Position numbers and translations under genes: made by a program
The notes under the pieces: model-generated
What the model was told of the DNA's origin: nothing
Database searches by the model: none
What the model saw: the letters and a program-made list of their open reading frames with translations, nothing else
From: Myxococcota bacterium
GTDB lineage: Bacteria; Myxococcota_A; UBA9160; UBA6930
NCBI GenBank assembly: GCA_028285625.1
Contig: JANQOX010000004.1
Span: 39,128 to 103,127 of the forward strand
Length of the DNA: 64,000 nt
Direction of reading: 5' to 3'
Shown: in pieces, positions 17,308-24,443 of the stretch
Layout: each line of letters starts with the position of its first letter
How positions within the stretch are numbered: position 1 is the stretch's first letter

Positions 17308-19125
17308 GTGACCGCACCCCTCTCCTTCGATGCCCCCCTGGTGCTCGGCGCCCAGATCGAGGCTCGCGCTCAGCACCCCGAGCTGGCCGACAAGACCCTC
17401 CTGATCGACGCCCGCCGCACGTGGACGTGGCGCCACTTCCGGGACGAGTCCGTCCGCACGGCCCACTTCCTGCGAAGCCGCCTCGAGCCGACGGGCGATG
17501 CCCGGCCCGGCAGCGTGGGCATGATCCTGGAGAACCACTTCGAGCTGCTCTCGCTCTACGCGGGATGCGGCTACGCCGGATACACGCTCTTCGGCATCAA
17601 CACCGGTCTACGCGGTGAGACCCTTGCCGGTGTGATCAATGCCTCGGGCGTACGGCTGCTGGTCGTGGACCAGCGGTTCGAGAGCGAGGTCGAGCGCGTC
17701 GCGAGCCAGCTCAAGAACGTGGCGCCCGAGAACGTGCTGGTGCTGCGCACCAGTGACTCGGCCGTGGCGGGCCACGACTACGAGGCCGCCCTCACCACCG
17801 AAGCCGGGGCGTCGGGCGCCGACCTCGATGCGCCGTCGGTCGACGTGACGCCCGAGACGAACCTGATGGTCATCTACACCTCGGGGACGACGGGCCTGCC
17901 CAAGGGCATCAACAACAGCCACTTCAAGCTGCTGGCCATCGGGATGGCGATCTCGGGGCGGCTCGAGCTCGAGCGCGAGACCGTGGGCTACGCCTGCATG
18001 CCGCTGTTCCACTCGAACGCCATGTTCCTCGGCTTCCAGCCCGCCTTTCAGGTGGGCGGCAGCCTGGCCATGCGAGAGCGCTTCAGCGCAAGCCAGTTCG
18101 TGCCGGACGTGACGGCCCACGGCGTGACCTACTGGAACTACGTGGGCGAGCCGGTCCACTACATCCTGGGTGCCCTCGAGAGGGCCTACGGCGGCGACGA
18201 GGCCCGGATCCTGGCCGAGGTGGCGGGCCACCCCGACAACGCGCTGCGCTACGCGCTCGGCAACGGCGCTGCGCCCCCCGACATCGACCGCTTCATCCGC
18301 TGGCTGGGGCTCGAGGACATGTTCGAGCTCTACGGGTCCACGGAAGCGGCGATCAGCACCTTTCGGCGCAAGACCGACCCGCGTGGGAGCGTGGGCGTCG
18401 TGGACGACGAGGCGGTGCGCATCCTTCGCGAGGACGGCGCCGAGTGTCCTCCCGCCGAGGTCGACGCGGACGGCAAGATCACCAACTACGGCGAGGCGGT
18501 GGGCGAGATCTGCCGGGTGGCCCCCGAGACCGGCCTGTTCCAGGGTTACTTCGACAACCCCGAGGCCAACCAGAGCAAGTACCGGGACGGCGTCTACCAC
18601 TCCGGCGACCTCGGCCACATCCGCATCGTGGACGACAAGCGCTACCTCTATTTCGACGGGCGCACCGACGACTGGATCCGCAAGGACGGTGAGAACTTCT
18701 CCGCGGCCCAGGTCGCCCGCCTGCTGATGGAGCACCCCGACGTGACGCTCGCCGCCGCCTACGGCGCACCCTGTGCCGTCTCGGACGAGCTCGTGATGGC
18801 AGCGCTCAAGCTGCGGCCCGGGGCCGAGTTCGATCCCGCGGCCTTCCATGCCTGGTGCTCGGAGCAGGTCGAGCATGGGGGCATGGATCGGAAGTGGTTC
18901 CCGGACTTCATCCGGCTGGTGGACGAGTTCACGTTCACGCAGACCCAGAAGATCCTGGTGCGGAACCTGAAGAAGGATCACTTCCACCGCGAACGGCTCG
19001 CCGAAGAGCCGCTCTTCTGGCGCCAACGCGGCTTCGACGCCTACCGCCCGTTCTCGATCGAGGACTTCCAGGGGCTGCGCGAGTCGTTCGAGCGCGCGGA
19101 ACGCGGAGACCTGCTCGACCGCTAG
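17308..19125 (+). CDS. Fatty-acid--CoA ligase / FATP-like acyl-CoA synthetase
   Basis: Activates a carboxylic acid to its acyl-CoA through an acyl-adenylate; 605 residues. The AMP/P-loop motif YTSGTTGLPKG is at about residue 190. YGSTEAAIS (A5-type motif), YHSGDLGHI and GRTDDWIRKDGENF follow, and the catalytic C-terminal lysine lies in TQTQKILVRNLKK. The PLFHSNAMFLGF...NYVGEP region matches the FATP/FadD6-FadD17 group acting on long-chain or steroid-like acids rather than acetyl-CoA synthetase. GTG 17308 has GGGAGA about 6 nt upstream; a TACCCT -10 box lies at 17273-17278. The last 35 bases are duplicated directly after the stop. Confidence 0.9.
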   Translation: MTAPLSFDAPLVLGAQIEARAQHPELADKTLLIDARRTWTWRHFRDESVRTAHFLRSRLEPTGDARPGSVGMILENHFELLSLYAGCGYAGYTLFGINTGLRGETLAGVINASGVRLLVVDQRFESEVERVASQLKNVAPENVLVLRTSDSAVAGHDYEAALTTEAGASGADLDAPSVDVTPETNLMVIYTSGTTGLPKGINNSHFKLLAIGMAISGRLELERETVGYACMPLFHSNAMFLGFQPAFQVGGSLAMRERFSASQFVPDVTAHGVTYWNYVGEPVHYILGALERAYGGDEARILAEVAGHPDNALRYALGNGAAPPDIDRFIRWLGLEDMFELYGSTEAAISTFRRKTDPRGSVGVVDDEAVRILREDGAECPPAEVDADGKITNYGEAVGEICRVAPETGLFQGYFDNPEANQSKYRDGVYHSGDLGHIRIVDDKRYLYFDGRTDDWIRKDGENFSAAQVARLLMEHPDVTLAAAYGAPCAVSDELVMAALKLRPGAEFDPAAFHAWCSEQVEHGGMDRKWFPDFIRLVDEFTFTQTQKILVRNLKKDHFHRERLAEEPLFWRQRGFDAYRPFSIEDFQGLRESFERAERGDLLDR

Positions 19126-19160
19126 AGCGCGCGGAACGCGCAGACGTGCTCGACCGCCAG
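19091..19160 (+). repeat. 35-bp imperfect tandem duplication ending on the acyl-CoA synthetase stop
   Basis: Unit 1 (19091-19125) is the end of the acyl-CoA synthetase gene including TAG. Unit 2 (19126-19160) abuts it and matches at 32 of 35 positions. As at 12237-12284, the duplicated stop TAG is CAG in unit 2. The period of 35 is not a multiple of three, so a coding role for unit 2 is unlikely. Confidence 0.9.
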
Positions 19161-19336
19161 GGCGCGGTCCCGCGGCAGAGCACCAGATCGTCATCGCCGG
19201 TTACGCTCTCGTGCTCGTGGGGAAATCTCCCCGCGTGTCTCGGATGCAGGATGCGCGCGCGCGCACGCGGGCTTGGTGCCGTCGGTTGCGCACGGGTGCA
19301 GCCCGGCACGGCGCTTGCTCTTCTTCTGGGGCCACA

Positions 19337-19354
19337 GCGTGACGCAGGTCACGC
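19337..19354 (+). promoter_or_regulatory. Inverted repeat with a CRP/FNR-like core upstream of the TPR gene
   Basis: GCGTGAC and GTCACGC flank a GCAG spacer. The core GTGA-N6-TCAC is the half-site pattern of CRP/FNR-family regulators. It ends 33 bp before the ATG at 19388. No regulator gene of that family is in the window, so this is a candidate site only. Confidence 0.4.
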
Positions 19355-19387
19355 TTGCGAAGAATGAGGGGCACAGGAGACCGTCCG

Positions 19388-19861
19388 ATGCACGCCACCC
19401 ACACCGCAGAACAGGAAGTCGCCCACGGAAGGCGCCTGCTCGAAGAGGGCCGCCACACCGAAGCGCTCGAGCACTTTCGCGCCGCCCACACGCTCGACGG
19501 CGCGAACCCGCGCTACCGCTCCTACTACGGGCTGGGCCTCGCCCTGGCCGAACGCCGGCTGGACCGGGCCCTGGAGCTCTGCCGCACGGCAGCCAAGCAG
19601 GAGTTCTTCAATCCCGACCTCTACCACAACCTCGCGCGCGTCCACCTGGCCTTCGGCTTCAAGGCCGAGGGGCTCCGCTACCTGCGCCGTGGCTTGATGA
19701 TCGACCCCGGCCACGAGGCGATGCGCAGCGAACTGGTCGAACTGGGACGGCGGCGCAGCCCGGTCCTCGGGTTCCTGCCGCGGCGGCACCCGGTCAATCG
19801 CTGGCTCGGCCGCTGGCGAACGGCCGTGCGCGAACAGCCCTCGGTCACGGTCGCGCCCTGA
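19388..19861 (+). CDS. Tetratricopeptide-repeat protein
   Basis: A 157-residue cytoplasmic protein with about three TPR-like helix pairs between residues 5 and 112 (AHGRRLLEEGRHTEALEHFRAA, RYRSYYGLGLALAERRLDRALE, YHNLARVHLAFGFKAEGLRYLRRGL, given in pieces). A basic, arginine-rich tail follows (RRRSPVLGFLPRRHPVNRWLGRWR). TPRs mediate protein contacts; the partner is unknown. ATG 19388 is preferred over an upstream TTG because AGGAGA lies 7 nt before it. It converges on the small AURKAIP1/COX24-like gene, 30 bp away. Confidence 0.82.
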   Translation: MHATHTAEQEVAHGRRLLEEGRHTEALEHFRAAHTLDGANPRYRSYYGLGLALAERRLDRALELCRTAAKQEFFNPDLYHNLARVHLAFGFKAEGLRYLRRGLMIDPGHEAMRSELVELGRRRSPVLGFLPRRHPVNRWLGRWRTAVREQPSVTVAP

Positions 19862-19891
19862 GCGAGGCGCGGAGACCCGGGGGGAGAGGCC

Positions 19892-19984
19892 CTAGCGCTT
19901 GCGCTTGTGGCGCGCGCGCTTGAGCAGCTTCTTCTTCTTGTGCTTCCGCATCTTCTTGCGGCGCTTCTTGATGACGCTGCCCAC
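19892..19984 (-). CDS. AURKAIP1/COX24-domain small basic protein
   Basis: A 30-residue protein running from GTG 19984 to TAG 19892, starting VGSVIKKRRKKMRKHKKK and ending KRKR. The SVIKKRRKKM core followed by LLKRARHKRK is the AURKAIP1/COX24 domain, found in bacterial proteins of about 30-40 residues and in the mitochondrial small-subunit protein mS38. The family is associated with the small ribosomal subunit, so a role at the ribosome is likely but inferred. It is too short for usual gene callers. Its promoter would lie in the 19985-20352 region shared with the histone-like gene. A long minus-strand frame that contains it (to 20572) is only the antisense of the pentapeptide repeat. Confidence 0.8.
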   Translation of the reverse strand: MGSVIKKRRKKMRKHKKKKLLKRARHKRKR

Positions 19985-20352
19985 GGTTGGTGGCGGCCTC
20001 CACAGGGGTTCAGAGGGCGAGGAGGAATACTCGCTCGCTGCTCTCGCGTCAAGCCGAGCCCGTTGCGCGACACGCACGCACGCCCTGCGACGCCCAGGCC
20101 GAACCGGTGCGCTCGCCATCACCCGCGGGTTCCCCGTTCCCGGCGATTCCGACCAATCGCCCGCAGCTTGCGCCCATAGGCTATTGACTTTTTTCGGTTT
20201 CTCTCTTGACGCCCCGAAATATTCGCGGTTAGCTTCGAGCGCAACTGTGGCGCTAGTGCCGCGAAATGCGACGGGAAGGCAGCGGTTTGCCTTCAAGTCG
20301 CAGGCTCCGGGTACCGATAGGGCGGGAGCCACAACAGGGGGGTGACCCAAGA
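19985..20352. other. 368-bp divergent intergenic region with an AT-rich promoter segment
   Basis: It separates the minus-strand small basic gene from the plus-strand pentapeptide gene. Most of it is featureless, but about 20180-20235 is conspicuously AT-rich for this genome and holds a clear sigma-70 type promoter (20206-20234). A second TTGACT at 20184-20189 has no matching -10 at normal spacing. Nothing else was recognised. Confidence 0.6.
20206..20234 (+). promoter_or_regulatory. Sigma-70-type promoter of the histone-like gene
   Basis: TTGACG (20206-20211) and TTAGCT (20229-20234) are separated by exactly 17 bp. This is the only clear -35/-10 pair I see in the window. The predicted leader is about 110 nt, with a Shine-Dalgarno-like AGGGGGG before ATG 20353. 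Confidence 0.65.
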
Positions 20353-20793
20353 ATGGCAGCTCGTAAGAAGGCAACTCGAAAGAAGGCCACGCGCAAGAAG
20401 GCCACTCGTAAGAAGGCCACGCGCAAGAAGGCCACGCGCAAGAAGGCTGGTCGCAAGAAGGCAACTCGCAAGAAGGCGACGCGCAAGAAGGCGACCCGCA
20501 AGAAGGCCACGCGCAAGAAGGCAACCCGCAAGAAGGCGGGGCGGAAGAAGGCCACGCGCAAGAAGGCCGCACGCAAGAAGGCGGGTCGCAAGAAGGCGAC
20601 GCGCAAGAAGGCAGCCCGCAAGAAGGCGGGGCGGAAGAAGGCCGCGCGGAAGAAGGCTGGTCGCAAGAAGGCGACCCGGAAGAAGGCCACCCGCAAGAAG
20701 GCCACGCGCAAGAAGGCCGGTCGCAAGAAGGCGACCCGCAAGAAGGCCACGCGCAAGAAGGCGACGCGGAAGAAGGCAGCGCGCAAGCGCTAG
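20353..20793 (+). CDS. Histone H1-like protein made of 29 pentapeptide repeats
   Basis: A 146-residue protein consisting of the initiator Met and exactly 29 consecutive pentapeptides of the form A-[T/G/A]-R-K-[K/R], with no other sequence. Only position 2 varies (18 Thr, 6 Gly, 5 Ala), and the last repeat ends KR. The charge is extremely positive, with no acidic or hydrophobic residue beyond Met and Ala, so it must be disordered alone and should bind DNA or RNA like histone H1 tails or the lysine-rich tails of AlgP/Hc2-type proteins. It has its own promoter (20206-20234) and a strong terminator (20817-20853), so it is a highly expressed monocistron candidate. A short upstream in-frame extension from 20266 is unlikely. 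Confidence 0.85.
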   Translation: MAARKKATRKKATRKKATRKKATRKKATRKKAGRKKATRKKATRKKATRKKATRKKATRKKAGRKKATRKKAARKKAGRKKATRKKAARKKAGRKKAARKKAGRKKATRKKATRKKATRKKAGRKKATRKKATRKKATRKKAARKR

Positions 20794-20816
20794 GCCATCT
20801 CTGTAGGCCTGAGGGA

Positions 20817-20853
20817 CCCCGGCCGGCGCAAGTCGGCCGGGGTTTCCTTCTTT
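20817..20853 (+). terminator. Rho-independent terminator after the histone-like gene
   Basis: A perfect 9-bp stem, CCCCGGCCG (20817-20825) with CGGCCGGGG (20834-20842), has an 8-nt loop and is followed by a T-rich tract (TTTCCTTCTTT). Confidence 0.88.
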
Positions 20854-20960
20854 CTGCCCCCGGGGGCCCGCTTTCGCTTCCCGCCCGGGTCCCCTAGATT
20901 CCGCCTTCCGGTCCGCCCTGGCACGCGCCAGCGGGCCCCTCCCGCACCCGCGAGGACGCC

Positions 20961-21182
20961 ATGGCACGCATCACGGTCGAAGACTGCACCGAGAAGGTTC
21001 CCAACCGCTTCCATCTGGTTCAGATGGCGGCGATCCGGGCCAAGCAGCTCAAGAAGGGCGCGCGATCGCTGGTCCAGGCCGAAGCCAACCGCGAGGTCGT
21101 GACGGCGCTGCGCGAGGTGGCAGCCGGCCTGGTGAAGCCCGACTACGGGACCGAGGCCGAAGAGGGCACGTCCGAGTCCTGA
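20961..21182 (+). CDS. rpoZ: RNA polymerase omega subunit
   Basis: A 73-residue omega subunit that binds the beta-prime C-terminus and aids RNA polymerase assembly. The family core is clear: [20 protein letters not shown], then [12 protein letters not shown], then a [13 protein letters not shown] helix. A TAGATT -10-like box lies at 20895-20900, about 60 bp upstream, after the terminator of the previous gene. In many proteobacteria rpoZ is followed by spoT/relA; here the next gene is convergent, so it is monocistronic. Confidence 0.94.
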   Translation: MARITVEDCTEKVPNRFHLVQMAAIRAKQLKKGARSLVQAEANREVVTALREVAAGLVKPDYGTEAEEGTSES

Positions 21183-21212
21183 GCGCGCCGGGTCGGGCCC
21201 GAGGGCCCGCGC

Positions 21213-22481
21213 CTAGATGACGTCGACCGGGACCTCGAAGGCGACGCGCGTCCCGCGCCCGATCTCGCTGCGCAGCTGCACCTCGCCCCCGAGCAGGGCG
21301 ACGAGGTCGCGCACGAGCGTGAGCCCCAGGCCCGAGCCGCGGTAGCGGTTCGAACTGGCCGGGTCGACCTGGTAGAACTCGTCGAAGACGAACTGCATGT
21401 CGTCGGCGCAGATGCCGATGCCGGTGTCGGTGATGGCGCAGCGGAGCCGATCGCCCTCGACCTCGACGGCGATCTCGATCTGGCCCTGGGGCGTGAACTT
21501 GGCGGCGTTGTCCAGCAGCAGGAACAGCACCTGGTTCACCTTGGCGAGGTCGGTGCGCAGCTTGGGCAGGGGCTCGCGAATGCGCTTCAGGATCTCGACG
21601 GGCTTGCCCCCGAGCGTGTCCTGCACGCTGAAGATCGCCTCCTCGACGACTTCGCGGAAGTTCACTTCCTGGTGCTCGACGGGCAACTCGCCCTGCTTCA
21701 CGCGCCAGAGGTCGAGGATGTTCTGGAGCGTCCGAAGGAAGGTCGTGCCCTCGTCCAGGGCCTGACGCAGGCTGTCTTGTCCCGGCGTCGAGAGGTTCTC
21801 GTTCTCGCCGGCCAGCACCGAGATGATGCACTCGATGATGCTGTTGAGCGGCGTGCGCAGCTCGCGGCTCATCTTCTCGATGAAGTCGGCCTTGAGCTTC
21901 TCGACCGTCCCGAGCTTCTCGTTGCTCCGCAGCAGCTCCACGTCCTGGGCGAACAGGGCCTCGGACAGGCGAAGCAGCTCGTCGCTCTTCTCTTCTTCCA
22001 CCACGGCGCGCTCGGCCTGGTTGGCCTGGGCGTGGGTCAGCGCGTTCTCGAGGTAGGCGTGGTCGAGCCGCAGGGCGAGGCTCTCCGCCAGGGTTTCGAG
22101 CGCGCGGGTCTGCGGGTCGGCGATCTCCTGGGCAAGCCCCACGGCGAGCGCGCCATGGATGCGACCCGAGGCCTGGAGCGGGACCACCAGCAGCCCGGCC
22201 GCGGCGCGTTCGCCGAGCGAGACCTCCAGGGGAGGGCGGCTGATCTCGCCGGTGAGCATGGCCGCCGAAGCGGCCTCCTCGACGCTGGCACTGCCCCGGC
22301 GCGCCTCGTCGGCGCTGGCGAAGCCGGCCGCCGCGCGGAGGATCGGCTGCTCGCGCTCGTCGCGCGCGAAGATCAGGGCGAGGCCCCCGACCAGTTCGGC
22401 CGCGCGTGCCGCGCCGCTCCGCAGGGCGGTGGGAAGGCTCTCGGTCGGCTCCGGAGTCGCGGGAACGGTCGCGCTGGACAT
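21213..22481 (-). CDS. GAF-domain histidine-kinase-like protein lacking the phospho-acceptor histidine
   Basis: A 422-residue protein. It has a GAF-like sensor domain (about 15-165), a coiled coil (about 165-198), a HisKA-type dimer domain (about 195-265) and a HATPase_c domain (about 300-420). The ATP site is intact: N-box LLLDNAAKF, G1 DTGIG, G2 GSGLGL. In the H-box, however, the sequence reads EKMSRELRTPLNSI: the histidine normally found in MSHELRTPLN is Arg at residue 206 (codon CGC, 21864-21866 on the minus strand). One transition separates CGC from the His codon CAC. It follows pilT by 2 bp and starts at ATG 22481. It may be a scaffold, a phosphatase-type regulator, or use another residue. 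No response regulator is adjacent. Confidence 0.85.
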   Translation of the reverse strand: MSSATVPATPEPTESLPTALRSGAARAAELVGGLALIFARDEREQPILRAAAGFASADEARRGSASVEEAASAAMLTGEISRPPLEVSLGERAAAGLLVVPLQASGRIHGALAVGLAQEIADPQTRALETLAESLALRLDHAYLENALTHAQANQAERAVVEEEKSDELLRLSEALFAQDVELLRSNEKLGTVEKLKADFIEKMSRELRTPLNSIIECIISVLAGENENLSTPGQDSLRQALDEGTTFLRTLQNILDLWRVKQGELPVEHQEVNFREVVEEAIFSVQDTLGGKPVEILKRIREPLPKLRTDLAKVNQVLFLLLDNAAKFTPQGQIEIAVEVEGDRLRCAITDTGIGICADDMQFVFDEFYQVDPASSNRYRGSGLGLTLVRDLVALLGGEVQLRSEIGRGTRVAFEVPVDVI

Positions 22482-22483
22482 CG

Positions 22484-23629
22484 CTAGAACCGCCCATCCG
22501 ACTCGATCTCGAGCGGTTCGAGCACCTTGGCGACGTCGTCGACGCCTTCGGGCTCGGTTCCCTCGAGAGAGAGCTTGGTCTGGAAGTCGCTCGGGTTCGA
22601 AGCGGCATTGAGGGCCACTTCCACCGAGATCTTGTTGGCCCGTACGAGGTCGAGCAGGTGCTGGTCGAACGTCTGCATCTTCTCGGCGCGTCCTCGTGCG
22701 ATGAAGTCGGTGAGCTCGGCCGTGCGGTTCGGGTCGCGAATGCACTCCTGGATCGAGCGCGTGCTGCGCAGCACCTCGACGGCCGGTACGCGTCCCGTCT
22801 CCTTCTTGTTGACGAGCAGGCGCAGCGAGACGACGGCCGACAGGTTGTCTGCCAGGCGCGATCGCACGTTGTACTGCTCTTCCACCGGAAAGAACGAAAC
22901 GAGGCGGTTGATGGTCGAAGCCACGTCGGACGTGTGGATGGTCGAGAACACCAGGTGCCCGGTCTCGGCCGCCTTCAGCGACGTGTCCACGGTCTGCAGG
23001 TCACGCATCTCGCCCACCATGATCACGTCCGGGTCCTGGCGGAGGGCCGCGCGCAGGGCGTCCGGGAAGCTCGCGGTGTCCGTTCCGACCTCGCGCTGGG
23101 TGATGATGCTCTTGTCGTGGGTGAAGACGAACTCGATCGGATCCTCGATCGTGATGATCTTCGACTTCTGCGTGCGGTTGATCTCGTTGAGCATGGTCGC
23201 CAGCGTGGTGGACTTGCCCATGCCCGTGGCGCCGGTGACCAGCACGTAGCCCCGTCGGATCGTCGAGATCTCGCGCAGCACGCCCGGCAGGTTGAGCTCG
23301 TCGAACGTCTTGACCTGCAGCGGGATCACGCGCAGCACGATGTTGAACGCGCGTCGCTGTCGGGAGATGTTGACGCGGAAGCGGCCCTCGCCCTCGAGCT
23401 CATAGGCGAGATCGACCTCGTTCCAGTCCATGTCCTCGCCGCGGGGGTCGCCCTCGAGGAGCATCCGGGCCATGGCCTCGGTGTCCTCGGGTTCGAGCAC
23501 CTTGTATCGCAGCTCGACCAGATTGCCGTTGAACCGGTAGAGCGGCAGGTTCCCCACCTGGAAGTGGATGTCCGACGCTCCCCGCTCGAGACCGATCCGG
23601 AGGAACTTGCTGAGCTTTTCGCGCTCCAT
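22484..23629 (-). CDS. Type IV pilus retraction ATPase, PilT/PilU family
   Basis: A hexameric secretion-type ATPase that powers pilus retraction and twitching; 381 residues, closer to PilU length than to typical PilT (about 345). The N-terminal domain has GASDIHFQVG. Walker A is GATGMGKST, the Asp box is TIEDPIEFVF, Walker B is DPDVIMVGEMRD and the His box is GHLVFSTIHTSD. ATG 23629 (MEREKLSKFL) is the family-like start; the open frame continues about 50 residues upstream with disordered sequence. AGGAGG and AGGAAA lie within 15 bp upstream. It is co-transcribed with the His-less kinase-like gene. No other pilus gene is in the window. Confidence 0.9.
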   Translation of the reverse strand: MEREKLSKFLRIGLERGASDIHFQVGNLPLYRFNGNLVELRYKVLEPEDTEAMARMLLEGDPRGEDMDWNEVDLAYELEGEGRFRVNISRQRRAFNIVLRVIPLQVKTFDELNLPGVLREISTIRRGYVLVTGATGMGKSTTLATMLNEINRTQKSKIITIEDPIEFVFTHDKSIITQREVGTDTASFPDALRAALRQDPDVIMVGEMRDLQTVDTSLKAAETGHLVFSTIHTSDVASTINRLVSFFPVEEQYNVRSRLADNLSAVVSLRLLVNKKETGRVPAVEVLRSTRSIQECIRDPNRTAELTDFIARGRAEKMQTFDQHLLDLVRANKISVEVALNAASNPSDFQTKLSLEGTEPEGVDDVAKVLEPLEIESDGRF

Positions 23630-23898
23630 GTCCGGTTTCCTGGCCTCCTGACCCACGTGGGTGCGGCCCGCCGAGGGCTTGCCCGCATGGGGCGTATCGG
23701 CCGGCCGACGGGGCGCTTGAACCGCGGAACCCCCAGCCGAGACGATCGGGCTCGTTCGGGCCGAGGGGCGCAACTCCATGCCTGCCCGTGCCCCGCGGGG
23801 AGTTGCCTGGGGACACCCAGCAAGCCGGCCCCAGGCCCGGCTGCGGCTCAGGCTCGGCTACGTTCCGGCCGCACCCACCCCGTGTCCGAGGAGCCCCC

Positions 23899-24420
23899 GT
23901 GGCCCGCGTGTTCGCCTGCTGGCTCCCCCTGACCTGGATCGTGATCGCGTGCGGTGCCGTGTCGGCCCTTGCCGCCCCCGAAGCGCCGGTCGCCGCCGAG
24001 CCTGCCCCCGCCCCGGCCCTACCCGCGCCTGCCCCCGCCGGTGCGCCCGGCGAGGTCGATCTGGACACGCTGCTCAAGCTCCCCAGCGGGCTCGACTACG
24101 AGGTGCAGACCCGTGGCGGCGAGACCCGCGGCGAGTGGCGCAGCCGCTTCCGTACGCTGCGCGCCCGTCTCGCCCACGAGAAGCAGGCGCTCGCCGAGGC
24201 CGAGGCCAAGCTGGCCGAGACGGCGCAGGCGGCGAGCCAGTGGACGCTCGCGCCGCCGATCCCCGGAGCGGAGGCCGCCATGGCGGATGCGCCCCTCGAC
24301 TTCGAACTGCGCCAGGACATGAAGCGGCATCGCCAGGAGATCGAGCTGATCGAGCGCCAACTGCAGGAGCTCGAGATCGAGGCGAACCTGGCCAACGTCC
24401 CGCCCAGCTGGCGCGAGTAG
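23899..24420 (+). CDS. Secreted proline/alanine-rich coiled-coil protein of unknown function
   Basis: A 173-residue protein of no recognised family. A signal peptide (about 1-26, ending ALAA) is followed by a Pro/Ala-rich linker (about 27-50), a conserved-looking VDLDTLLKLPSGLDYE segment, and two coiled-coil stretches (about 80-112 and 135-165) rich in Glu, Lys and Arg. GTG 23899 has GAGGAG about 6 nt upstream. It is divergent from pilT across about 270 bp, so a role in pilus or envelope function is possible but only positional. It converges on the AmpG-like transporter gene, 24 bp away. Confidence 0.7.
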   Translation: MARVFACWLPLTWIVIACGAVSALAAPEAPVAAEPAPAPALPAPAPAGAPGEVDLDTLLKLPSGLDYEVQTRGGETRGEWRSRFRTLRARLAHEKQALAEAEAKLAETAQAASQWTLAPPIPGAEAAMADAPLDFELRQDMKRHRQEIELIERQLQELEIEANLANVPPSWRE

Positions 24421-24443
24421 CGCGCCGCGCCGAGGCGTCGCGG

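Noticed and set aside
19892..20572. A 226-residue minus-strand protein with CAWPSC-type repeats
   Set aside because: It is antisense to the pentapeptide gene over most of its length. Only its last 30 codons, starting at GTG 19984, form a recognisable gene.
20353..20793. Short regularly spaced repeats resembling a CRISPR array
   Set aside because: The period is 15 bp with no unique spacers, and the repeats translate to pentapeptides in one frame with promoter, Shine-Dalgarno and terminator. It is a coding repeat.
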